From contig PLCB01000026.1 in NCBI GenBank assembly GCA_003134695.1, positions 25,945 through 89,944 on the forward strand: a stretch of 64,000 nt of DNA, written 5' to 3'. A program made the translations under genes and the position numbers. Below, piece after piece: positions 7,316 through 14,803 of the stretch. How positions within the stretch are numbered: the first letter of the stretch is position 1; each line of letters begins with the position of its first letter. The stretch is from Candidatus Zemynaea palustris. GTDB lineage: Bacteria > Vulcanimicrobiota > Vulcanimicrobiia > Vulcanimicrobiales > Vulcanimicrobiaceae. The notes below the pieces were generated by a model. The model saw only the letters and a program-made list of their open reading frames with translations. It ran no database searches and had not been told where the DNA came from.

Positions 7316-8432
7316 GCGCGAGGCTCCCGGCGGCGGTCGAGACGTACGCGCATGACGGATCGCTCGCGAACGCGTCGCCGCTCGCGAGATAGGCGCGTGC
7401 CCGTGAGCCGCCGCAGGTGTGCTGAAATTTGCAGAGGCCGCACTTTCCGCCGAACGTCTCGGGGCGGCGCAGGCGCTGCATCACCGGCGCGTCCCGATAG
7501 AGCTCTCCGAGGGATCGCTCGCGGACGTTCCCCATGCGCAAAGGCAGAAAGCCGCTCGGATAGACGTCGCCCTGATGCGACACGAAGACAAAACCGCGGC
7601 CGTCGCCGATGCCGGCGAAGCGCAGCGGCGGCGCGGCCGCCCCGGCCGGGCGCTCGCGCGGCGGAGCGCTCGCGGCGTGTTGCATCAGATACCGGCGGTA
7701 GTGCGGCGCCTCGGTCGTCTTGACGTCGAAGCGTGCGCCTTCGGCGACGGCGGCGAGCCGCGCGAACGCGCGCTCGGTCTCCTGGGCGGAGAGACACATA
7801 TCCGCGGTTGCACGTCCGATCGGGAGGACGAAGAACGCGCTCCACATCGCGACGTCCAAGCCGGCCAGTAGGTCGCCGAACTCTTCGATGCGATGGACGT
7901 TGATCCGCGATAGCGTCGTGTTGATCTGGACGCTTATCCCGTGCTCGCGCGCGACGCGAACCGAGCGCAACGTTCGAGCGTACGAGCCGCGCACGCCGCG
8001 GAACGCGTCGTGTTCGGCGGCATCGGGCGCATCGAGGCTGAGCGCGATACGGCGGATGCCGCCGGCCGCGAGCCTGCGGATGGCCTCGTCGGTCAGCCGG
8101 CCCGTCGCGCTCGGCGAAATCGAGACGGGCAGACCATGGGCGCAACCGTACTCGACGAGCTCGTACAGATCGTCGCGCATCATCGGGTCCCCGCCGGTCA
8201 GAACGAACAGCGGCTTGCCGAAGCCGGCAACTTGATCGATCAGCGTGAAGGCTTCGGCGGTCGAGAGCTCTAGCGAATCGCGCCGCGGCTGTGCTTCTGC
8301 CCGGCAGTGCCGGCACGCGAGCGCGCAGGCGCGGGTCGTCTCCCAAATCACGATGCGCGGCGCGCGGTCGTACGTCGGGGCGAGCGAGGCCCATGGGACC
8401 ATGCCGTGATTTAAGCAACATCGTATGAACAT
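7308..8432 (-). CDS. Radical SAM/SPASM protein of the TIGR04053/AhbD-like type
   Basis: 374 residues. The cluster motif is CALACRHCRAEAQP near residue 36, followed by LTGGDP near 78 and, in the C-terminal SPASM part, CGLCKFQHTCGGSRARAY. The sequence YPSGFLPLRMGNVRERS is characteristic of the TIGR04053 group, relatives of AhbD (Fe-coproporphyrin decarboxylase) and of peptide-modifying SPASM enzymes. It is transcribed first, then the AhbC-like gene, then a small ORF, all overlapping. A shared role in tetrapyrrole modification is likely given the cytochrome cluster on the other side of the divergent promoter region, but a peptide substrate is not excluded. Confidence 0.78.
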   Translation of the reverse strand: MFIRCCLNHGMVPWASLAPTYDRAPRIVIWETTRACALACRHCRAEAQPRRDSLELSTAEAFTLIDQVAGFGKPLFVLTGGDPMMRDDLYELVEYGCAHGLPVSISPSATGRLTDEAIRRLAAGGIRRIALSLDAPDAAEHDAFRGVRGSYARTLRSVRVAREHGISVQINTTLSRINVHRIEEFGDLLAGLDVAMWSAFFVLPIGRATADMCLSAQETERAFARLAAVAEGARFDVKTTEAPHYRRYLMQHAASAPPRERPAGAAAPPLRFAGIGDGRGFVFVSHQGDVYPSGFLPLRMGNVRERSLGELYRDAPVMQRLRRPETFGGKCGLCKFQHTCGGSRARAYLASGDAFASDPSCAYVSTAAGSLAHV

Positions 8433-8625
8433 CTTGTGAACGAACGGCGACTCGCCCCGGATTGGGTCGCTTGCGACAAAAGTCGAAGCGCGCGAAATTC
8501 TCAGCCTGCATTTGATGCGGAATGTGAACGCGTGGTGAACGTCAGCCGCTATGATTTCGCACGGCTTTCGTCAGACGCTGCTAACGTTCAGTTACCGCAT
8601 GTTCGGTAGAAAGCGAAAACACGTT

Positions 8626-8991
8626 ATGAATCTTCGGACTTTTGTCGCAACCCTCGCCGCGACGTTCGTATTTTCGATCGCGGGAGCACTCGCCGACACG
8701 ACGACGACGGCTCCGGGGATCGAATTTACCGCCTCAAATTGGAAGTTCACGCCCGGAACCATCGTCGCCCACCCCGGTCAGACGATCGTCCTGCACGCGA
8801 AGTCGACCGAGGGGATGCACGCGCTCATATCAGATGATCTGGGGATCAAGTCCGTGATGCTCCCACCCGGCAAGACGGTCGACGTTACGTTTGTCGCGCC
8901 GACAAAGCCGGGGAAGTATTACATCCACTGCCACCTTCCGTGCGGACCGGGTCATGACAAGATGATGGTCGAGGTGGACGTGCAGGCATGA
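8626..8991 (+). CDS. Secreted CuA-like cupredoxin
   Basis: 121 residues from the ATG at 8626 (MNLRTFVATL), chosen because it begins a signal peptide cleaved after ALA near residue 23; the frame is open 25 codons further upstream. A single cupredoxin domain follows. Ligands have the CuA spacing of cytochrome oxidase subunit II and N2O reductase: His65 in the first half, then C102-x3-C106-x3-H110-x2-M113. This predicts a binuclear CuA electron-transfer site on a soluble periplasmic protein, without the membrane hairpin of subunit II. The stop overlaps the start of the porin-cytochrome gene by four bases (ATGA at 8988). Confidence 0.82.
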   Translation: MNLRTFVATLAATFVFSIAGALADTTTTAPGIEFTASNWKFTPGTIVAHPGQTIVLHAKSTEGMHALISDDLGIKSVMLPPGKTVDVTFVAPTKPGKYYIHCHLPCGPGHDKMMVEVDVQA

Positions 8992-10184
8992 CACGACCAG
9001 CTATCGTCGCGATAGCGTGCGTCGCGCTTCTTGCGACTGCGTTCTTCGGGCCGTCGAAACCGACGGCGACGGCTCTACCGACGTTCGCTCAGGCCTATCA
9101 CGTCGACTGCAAAGTTTGTCACACGATGGTTCCGGCACTCAATTCCTACGGCCGGTACATCCAACGGACGGGGCTCGCCGCGCTCGATCCAAGCGTCATG
9201 AAGCAGGTCTTGCCGTTTCTCATCAGAGAGGCGGTTAACGGTCGCAGCACCGGCAAGTTAGATGCCACCCAGCCGAACGTCAAGATCACCAGCACGAGCT
9301 TATCCGCCGATGCGGTCGGCTTCATCGGAACGTCCGTCACTTACCGTGCCGAACAGTCATTCTACAGCAACGATGTGAGCGGTGGCGGCTTTGGCAGAGG
9401 TTGGTTTTCCTACAACGACCTGTTCAACAAGAACGGCCACCTGATGGTCGGAAAGCTCGAGCCGTCGACCATGCCCGTGTACAGCAATTGGTCGGACATG
9501 ACGGGCTTTTCCAGCTCAAGCATCGCGGTCGGTAAGCACACGTACGCACTCGGCTCGGCGCGCTGGGGGGCGGCGTTCAACTACGTGCATGCTCCGATCG
9601 ACGCCGAAATCTCCTGGAGTGCAGGCGGAAGTAATCTCATCAGTGCCGCGGATTTCACGACGAACCCCGGCGCCGATAAGGTGCTCCATTACAAACTCGC
9701 CTACGCGACACCCAACAAGCCCTATGAGATCGGAGTGTACGGTGCCTCAGGCGGGTACGTAATCTCGACGACGGCTCTCGATCGCTACTCTGCCAGCGGG
9801 GTGTACGCGCAGCGCGATCCAGTCAACGGCGTCCCTGGAGTCATCCTGTTCTATCAAATTACCTCCGACTCGAACACAGGGACGGGCAGTAAAGGTGCAA
9901 TCGTGCCGGCCGCTGGCCACGCCTATGCGGTAGAACTCTACGAGCCGATCTTCAACGGCGACGTCATGATCGGATTCCGTCCGGTGGAGTTCACCAACAA
10001 CGGCTTCGGAACGATAAAGCACTTCGGCAACTTCGACATCGGCCTACACGACCCACACATTCCGTACCTGTACGCAACCCTCGAATCGGCCTTCGCTGCC
10101 AGTTCGAACGCACCCAACGGCCAGCCGGTCTGGCGCTTCTCGGTCAAGTGGGCCGGACCGATTCGGGGACCCTTCAAACAGTAG
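8988..10184 (+). CDS. Cyc2-like fused monoheme cytochrome-porin
   Basis: 398 residues. A signal peptide (1-30) is followed by one heme site, C41-K-V-C44-H45, and the motif VPALNSYGRYIQ, which matches the P-x-L-N-x-F/Y-G-R pattern after the heme in Cyc2 proteins. The remaining 330 residues are Gly/Ser/aromatic-rich with alternating polarity, as expected for an outer-membrane barrel. Overall length fits the family. Cyc2 members take electrons from extracellular Fe(II). The neighbours (CuA-like protein upstream, triheme cytochrome downstream) would provide the periplasmic path. Iron oxidation itself is inference; the fold assignment is by motif and composition. Confidence 0.7.
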   Translation: MTRPAIVAIACVALLATAFFGPSKPTATALPTFAQAYHVDCKVCHTMVPALNSYGRYIQRTGLAALDPSVMKQVLPFLIREAVNGRSTGKLDATQPNVKITSTSLSADAVGFIGTSVTYRAEQSFYSNDVSGGGFGRGWFSYNDLFNKNGHLMVGKLEPSTMPVYSNWSDMTGFSSSSIAVGKHTYALGSARWGAAFNYVHAPIDAEISWSAGGSNLISAADFTTNPGADKVLHYKLAYATPNKPYEIGVYGASGGYVISTTALDRYSASGVYAQRDPVNGVPGVILFYQITSDSNTGTGSKGAIVPAAGHAYAVELYEPIFNGDVMIGFRPVEFTNNGFGTIKHFGNFDIGLHDPHIPYLYATLESAFAASSNAPNGQPVWRFSVKWAGPIRGPFKQ

Positions 10185-10232
10185 CAACCGGTGAACCGGC
10201 GCATCGTGCCGGGACATAAACACAACACCATA

Positions 10233-10257
10233 AGGACCCGCGTTGGACGCGGGTCCT
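10233..10257 (+). terminator. 10-bp hairpin after the porin-cytochrome gene
   Basis: AGGACCCGCG at 10233-10242 pairs perfectly with 10248-10257 around the loop TTGGA. No U run follows, so it may be a weak terminator or an mRNA-stabilising 3' hairpin that sets different levels for the genes before and after it. Confidence 0.45.
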
Positions 10258-10313
10258 CACTCTAATAGCGGGGGTCCTGGGGACGGATGACAAAGCGTTG
10301 ACCAGGAGGCCGT

Positions 10314-11345
10314 ATGAACTCTCGACTCGCCTTCGTGCTCGCTGTCGGACTCGCCGGCGCGCTGAGCTACGTTCTGCATCTCCGCGCCGAGGTTGCGGTA
10401 GCAGCGGCGCCCGACGGCAAAATGCTCTTTGCTTCGAAATGTGCGGCCTGCCATCAAGCGACCGGTTTGGGTGGCGGCCCTTATCCCCCGCTCGCGGGGA
10501 ACACCGACGTCACGGCGCCGGACACGGCGAACCTGATTCTGACGGTGCTCAACGGCCGGAGCGGTCCGATCCAGGTGAACGGGAAGACGTTCAGCGGCGC
10601 CATGCCGGCGTGGAAAGATCAACTTTCGGACGGCGACCTCGCGGCGGTGCTCACCTATATTCGTTCCGCCTGGACGAACAACGCCGCTGCGGTGACGGCA
10701 CCACAAGTCGCGGCGGCTCGCAATCCTACCGCGCTCAGCGGTGCGCAGATTTTCACCGCCAAGTGCGCGACCTGTCATCAACCCAATGGCGCAGGCACGA
10801 CGGTATATCCACCGCTCAGCGGCAATCCGGACGTCGCCGCGAGCGATCCCAAAGGGATGATCGCGACGATTGTCAACGGGCGCTCAGGACCACTCGTGGT
10901 GAACGGGACGACCTACAACGGCAAGATGCCGACGTGGAAAGGCCAGCTCTCGAACGCCGACATCGCCGCCGTTGCGACGTACGTGCGCTCCGCGTGGAGC
11001 AATAAAGCGTCCGGCGTGAGCGAACAACAGGTCGCGGCCGCCGGCGCTGCGGTGTTGAGCACCGTTGGGGCCTCGATCTTTTCTACCAAGTGCGCGAGTT
11101 GCCATGGAGCGAAAGGGCAAGGCGGCGGAGGCGGAATGTTTCCGGCACTGGCGGGCGATTCGCTCGTGAACGCGGGCGATCCGAAGGGCATGATCGGGGT
11201 CATCGAACATGGACGAAAGGTGATGCCGTCTTGGAAAGGCCAGCTGTCGGCCGGCGACATCGCCGCCGTCGCGACGTTCGTTCGCTCGGCGTGGGGCAAC
11301 AAAGGCGGCCCGGTGACCGAGCAAGACGTTGCGGCCGTGAAATGA
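10314..11345 (+). CDS. Triheme periplasmic cytochrome c (three class I domains)
   Basis: 343 residues. An N-terminal signal/anchor helix (1-31) is followed by three homologous cytochrome c domains with heme sites C43-x2-C46-H47, C151-x2-C154-H155 and C260-x2-C263-H264. Each has a downstream Met axial ligand in a (A/K/V)MP(A/T/S)W motif near residues 97, 205 and 305. The domains clearly arose by internal triplication; the first two are closest to each other. It should shuttle electrons in the periplasm between the outer-membrane cytochrome and an inner-membrane acceptor. GGAG precedes the ATG at 10314, and the stop overlaps the next start (ATGA at 11342). Confidence 0.92.
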   Translation: MNSRLAFVLAVGLAGALSYVLHLRAEVAVAAAPDGKMLFASKCAACHQATGLGGGPYPPLAGNTDVTAPDTANLILTVLNGRSGPIQVNGKTFSGAMPAWKDQLSDGDLAAVLTYIRSAWTNNAAAVTAPQVAAARNPTALSGAQIFTAKCATCHQPNGAGTTVYPPLSGNPDVAASDPKGMIATIVNGRSGPLVVNGTTYNGKMPTWKGQLSNADIAAVATYVRSAWSNKASGVSEQQVAAAGAAVLSTVGASIFSTKCASCHGAKGQGGGGGMFPALAGDSLVNAGDPKGMIGVIEHGRKVMPSWKGQLSAGDIAAVATFVRSAWGNKGGPVTEQDVAAVK

Positions 11346-11707
11346 CAAACGCGCTTGCCGAAAAAGTCTGCGTCCCTTGTCGCGGCGACGTTCCGCCGCT
11401 GACGCGCGAACAGCTCGCACCGCTCCTCTCGCAAATTGATTCCGAGTGGTCGGTTCGCGACGGGCGCGACGAGAAGGGCAGAGATTTTACGCTTCTTTCT
11501 CGGACGTATCGCTTCAAAGACTTCAAGGACGCCATGGCTTATGCGATCCGGGTCGGGGAGATGGCCGAAGAGCAGCAGCATCATCCCGACCTGCACGTCG
11601 CCTGGGGAAAAGTCGGCGTCGAGATCTGGACGCACAAGATTCGCGGATTGACCGAGAGCGACGTCATCTTCGCCGCGAGATGCGACGCGCTGTTCGCGCC
11701 GGGCTAG
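11342..11707 (+). CDS. phhB: Pterin-4a-carbinolamine dehydratase
   Basis: 121 residues. The core EEQQHHPDLHVAWGKVGVEIWTH near 76-100 holds the conserved His-His-Pro triad of PCD/DCoH enzymes, which dehydrate 4a-hydroxytetrahydrobiopterin. Two Cys in an N-terminal CVPCRGD motif near residue 10 are common in bacterial members. No aromatic amino acid hydroxylase is nearby; in many bacteria this family supports molybdopterin or pterin recycling instead. The ATG overlaps the cytochrome stop, so it is co-translated with the redox genes. Confidence 0.9.
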   Translation: MTNALAEKVCVPCRGDVPPLTREQLAPLLSQIDSEWSVRDGRDEKGRDFTLLSRTYRFKDFKDAMAYAIRVGEMAEEQQHHPDLHVAWGKVGVEIWTHKIRGLTESDVIFAARCDALFAPG

Positions 11708-12184
11708 ATGCACCTGCACTACTTCGTCCCACTCCACGGAGCGCGCTGGTCGCTGGGGCTCTTGCTGCTGCGCTGCGTCGTCGGGCTGGCGTTCGTTCTT
11801 CATGGGAGCTCGAAGCTCGCCGACCCCACACACTGGGCGGCTCACATGCTGCCGAGCGCGCCGGGCTGGCTGCAAATGATCGTCACGCTCGTCGAATTCG
11901 GCGGCGGCTTCGTCTTGATTCTGGGGTTCCTGACCCCGCTGGCCGCTTTCCTGATCGGCTGCGACATGACCGTCGCGATCTTCACCGTGCACATTCCAAA
12001 CGGTGGACAATTCGTCGGCGGAAGGGGAGCGTTCGAACTTCCGCTGCTCTATCTGACGGTGATGATATTGCTCTTGCTGACCGGGCCGGGCGCGTTGTCG
12101 ATCGATGCGCTGATCGCCAAATACGTCGCTCGACTGCCTCGCAACACGTCGCAAGCGGCCCCGGGCGACGGGGCGGGGGTCTAA
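11708..12184 (+). CDS. DoxX-family membrane protein
   Basis: 158 residues with four predicted transmembrane helices; GLAFVLHGSSKL in helix 1 and a helix starting FGGGFVLILGFLTPLAAF are typical of DoxX/DoxD-like proteins. These relate to subunits of thiosulfate:quinone oxidoreductase and to redox-stress membrane complexes. The ATG follows the PCD stop with no gap. Being last in the redox operon, it may link it to the quinone pool, but that is inference. Confidence 0.85.
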   Translation: MHLHYFVPLHGARWSLGLLLLRCVVGLAFVLHGSSKLADPTHWAAHMLPSAPGWLQMIVTLVEFGGGFVLILGFLTPLAAFLIGCDMTVAIFTVHIPNGGQFVGGRGAFELPLLYLTVMILLLLTGPGALSIDALIAKYVARLPRNTSQAAPGDGAGV

Positions 12185-12212
12185 GGACAAGGGCCACCTG
12201 CTAGGCTATAAT
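12184..12212 (+). promoter_or_regulatory. Promoter AGGACA-N17-TATAAT
   Basis: A perfect -10 box TATAAT lies at 12207-12212, with a 4/6 -35 box AGGACA at 12184-12189 spaced by 17 bases. The expected start near 12219 gives a message beginning with GGAGGGG, the likely ribosome site of the gene at 12239. Confidence 0.55.
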
Positions 12213-12238
12213 CACTAGCGGAGGGGTGGCGCGCCGCC

Positions 12239-12760
12239 TTGCGCCCGACGATACGCATGAAGATCGATTCGATCAGAACTACCGGCCTGGCGCTTGCCGT
12301 CGCGTTCGGCCTATCGCTCAGCGCCGGCCCCGCGCTCGCGCAGCCGAGCTACGCCGTCCGGCAAGCGACGATTCACGGTCGCATTGCGAGCTTCGACGGC
12401 AAATATGGACTCACGATCCGCGACGATCGCGGTTACGTCGATCGCGTGACCATGCGCGACGGGACCATCATCAATCCGACGGGGTTGCGCTTGGCCGCGG
12501 GGATGCGCGTGACGATCATGGGCGAGCCGGCGGGCAACACGTTCCTCGCGTTCGAGATCGACACGCCGTATTCGATTCAACCGCCGGAATACGCGCCCGG
12601 GTACGCACCGGGTTACGGGTACGCACCGGGATATACGTCTCCATATCCGCCGCCGTACTATCCGGTGTATCCGTATCCGGCTTACTATCCGTATCCGTAC
12701 TACTCGCTCGGCCTCGGGTTCGACTTCTTCTTCGGAGGCGGCCGCGGTCACAGGCGTTAG
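12239..12760 (+). CDS. Secreted small-domain protein with Tyr/Pro-rich tail
   Basis: 173 residues from TTG 12239 (or 167 from ATG 12257; the GGAGGGG at 12220 sits better for the TTG). A signal peptide ends AQP near residue 35. A domain of about 65 residues follows (ATIHGRIASF ... FLAFEIDTPY) that looks like a small beta-barrel (OB-like, similar in style to DUF5666). The tail (residues 115-160) is mostly Tyr, Pro and Gly in YAPGY and YPYP repeats, ending in a Phe/Gly-rich stretch. The same domain occurs in the gene at 46309-47352. Function is unknown; an envelope or surface role is likely. Confidence 0.75.
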   Translation: MRPTIRMKIDSIRTTGLALAVAFGLSLSAGPALAQPSYAVRQATIHGRIASFDGKYGLTIRDDRGYVDRVTMRDGTIINPTGLRLAAGMRVTIMGEPAGNTFLAFEIDTPYSIQPPEYAPGYAPGYGYAPGYTSPYPPPYYPVYPYPAYYPYPYYSLGLGFDFFFGGGRGHRR

Positions 12761-12850
12761 CAGCAATCCAAACGGCGACTTCCAAGTTATTCCGTAAGCG
12801 AGCCGACGGAGGGCCCGGACGCCGCGCGACAAACCTCGTTCGCAAGCGAT

Positions 12851-14803
12851 ATGCTGCAATTCGGGAGACGTCGTGATGGCCAAGAAACGGAAGCGCAAAG
12901 CCGCCCTCCCGAGGCTCGGCCCGCCGTCGAATCTCCGTCCAGCCGGGGCGCACCAGGACAAGCGAAAGAAGACTCGAGCGGAGCGCGAGCGCGAGGCGCT
13001 GAGCGAGGAGACGCCGGACTCCGGCTAACCGGACTCCGGCTGACCGCCCTGCCGCCGTCCGCGGCGTCGCCGCTGGCGATCGGCGGCCTTGTCGTTTTCG
13101 CGGGAGCGCTGTTGGTGCTGGCGGCCAATATGCGGCTCAGTCTTCCGGCATCCGTCGCGGGCCTGCTCATCGTTCTTGCGGCGCTCGGTCTGATCGGTTT
13201 CGTGCTCGGTTTGGTGCGTCGCGCCGATCATCACGAACAGTTGGTTGCCACGAACGACGGTTTGCAACTCGAGTGCGACGCGCTGAAACTGAAGCTCGCC
13301 GATCTGACCGCCACGCACGACGACGCGGTCGCGGTGCTCGGAGCGGCGCCGCTGCACATGCTGCTCATCGATCCGACCTATGAGATTCTCGGGGACTACT
13401 CGCCCGAGCTTGCTACGCTTTTCCGCGCGCACGATTTGCGCGATGAAAACCTCTTGGGCGTCCTGCGGCGCGTCTTGCCGGAACCAAGACTCAAGGCCGC
13501 GCGCGACTTTCTGGCGGCGCTCTTCGACGCGAGGCGCTCGGATGGAGCCATCGCGCGCGCCAATCCGCTGCAGCACGTCGATGCGATGATTCTGGGCGCC
13601 GACGGTTCGAGCACGCCGCACATCGTTTCGTTCGGTTTCAAGCGGATCTATCATGGGGACGCGGTCGAACGCGCGCTGATGTGGGTCGAGGATGTAACGG
13701 AGCGTGTCAGCGACGGGCAGCAAGCGCGCTCGGCCGCCGCGCTCAAGGCGCGACAGTTCGACCTCTTGTTCGAACTCGTCCGGGTCGAAGACGCCGAGCT
13801 CGACCGCTTCGTCGTGGCGGCGCAGGCTGAGGTGCGCGCGATCGACGCGTTGCTGCGAGCCGGCGACGAGCCGCTCGCCGCTCAGGCCGACGTCTTTCGC
13901 GAACGGCTCGGCGACGTGCTGCAGCGCGTGGAAGCGATCGAGAGTGCGGCCGGGGAGGCGCCCTTCCGCTACTTCGAGCGGCGTGCCGGCGCATATCGCG
14001 CGAAGGTCGCCGAACTGGCCGTGCGCGAGGTCCCAGGCGGCGACGATTTCTTGGCGCTCGTCATGGAGCAGTCGGCCTTCCGCGCCGAGTTGGAGGATCT
14101 TCAGGAGCTGCGCGCGCGGCTCGACCGGCCGCCCGCCGAAGGCGTCGAAACGGTGCCGACGGCCGTCGAGACGAGCGACGAGGTGGTGGATGAAATCGAA
14201 ACGCTCGCGCAGCGGCTCGCAAACATGTCGGACAAGGAGATCGTCGTCGACTTCGAAGCCTTCGATACGCGAACGCTGAGCGATGGTCGCCGCGAGATCA
14301 TCAAAGACGTCCTCGCCGAGCTGACGCGAAACGCCGTCGAACACGGCATCGAAGACCCCGAGGCGCGCGAAGTCGCCGGCAAACCGCGCGCGGGTCACAT
14401 CCGGATTCGCCAAACCGGCAACGGTGCGACCGAATCGTTCGCCTTTACGTTTCGTGACGACGGCCGTGGACTCGACGCCCCTCTCCTGCGCGAGCGTGCG
14501 GTCCAGCGTGGATTGCTCGAGCCCGAGCGGGCGGCTACCGCCGACGACTCGCACATTGCGGCGTTCATCTTCGCGCCGGAATTGACCGGCGGCATGAATG
14601 TCGTTAGACGGAAGATCGTCGATGAGTGCGGCGGGAAGATCTCGGTAGACTCGCAGGATGGGACGTTCTGCGAGTTTGCGTTCGTCGTCCCGGAGCCGCC
14701 GGCTAGGGAAGCGCTACTTTTTCGGCCGGCCGAACGCGAACAGTCCGAGGATCGTGCCGGCCATCGCGACGATCGTTTCGGCGACATCGGCCGAATCGGC
14801 TGA
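12851..14803 (+). CDS. Membrane-anchored CheA-like histidine kinase, start uncertain
   Basis: 650 codons from ATG 12851, but the first 70 residues look like a shadow of the small gene at 12876; no ATG, GTG or TTG is well placed between 13029 and the first membrane helix. Two transmembrane helices (about 74-115), a coiled segment (120-155) and a PAS-like region (160-280) precede a helical part and a GHKL ATPase domain. The N-box LTRNAVEHGIEDPEAREVAG near 490, DDGRGLD near 536 and the GG-M motif near 580 are of the CheA type. There is no CheW-like domain and no obvious HPt His. The last 30 codons run antisense into the coiled-coil gene. Confidence 0.8.
   Translation: MLQFGRRRDGQETEAQSRPPEARPAVESPSSRGAPGQAKEDSSGARARGAERGDAGLRLTGLRLTALPPSAASPLAIGGLVVFAGALLVLAANMRLSLPASVAGLLIVLAALGLIGFVLGLVRRADHHEQLVATNDGLQLECDALKLKLADLTATHDDAVAVLGAAPLHMLLIDPTYEILGDYSPELATLFRAHDLRDENLLGVLRRVLPEPRLKAARDFLAALFDARRSDGAIARANPLQHVDAMILGADGSSTPHIVSFGFKRIYHGDAVERALMWVEDVTERVSDGQQARSAAALKARQFDLLFELVRVEDAELDRFVVAAQAEVRAIDALLRAGDEPLAAQADVFRERLGDVLQRVEAIESAAGEAPFRYFERRAGAYRAKVAELAVREVPGGDDFLALVMEQSAFRAELEDLQELRARLDRPPAEGVETVPTAVETSDEVVDEIETLAQRLANMSDKEIVVDFEAFDTRTLSDGRREIIKDVLAELTRNAVEHGIEDPEAREVAGKPRAGHIRIRQTGNGATESFAFTFRDDGRGLDAPLLRERAVQRGLLEPERAATADDSHIAAFIFAPELTGGMNVVRRKIVDECGGKISVDSQDGTFCEFAFVVPEPPAREALLFRPAEREQSEDRAGHRDDRFGDIGRIG
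12876..13028 (+). CDS. 50-residue basic protein overlapping the kinase 5' end
   Basis: ATG 12876 is preceded by GGGAG at 12863-12867, an 8-base spacing. The product is rich in Lys/Arg with a central segment LPRLGPPSNLRPAGAH, and ends in an acidic stretch (SEETPDSG). It looks more protein-like than the Arg/Pro/Ala-rich sequence of the overlapping kinase frame, so the real gene here may be this one, with the kinase starting later. I do not recognise the family. A nucleic-acid-binding or ribosome-associated role would fit the composition, but that is only a guess. Confidence 0.5.
   Translation: MAKKRKRKAALPRLGPPSNLRPAGAHQDKRKKTRAEREREALSEETPDSG

Noticed and set aside
8433-8625. FNR or heme-regulator box in the divergent radical SAM/cytochrome region
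   Set aside because: No clear TTGAT-N4-ATCAA or other known palindrome was found; only a short GTCGC-TT-GCGAC hairpin.
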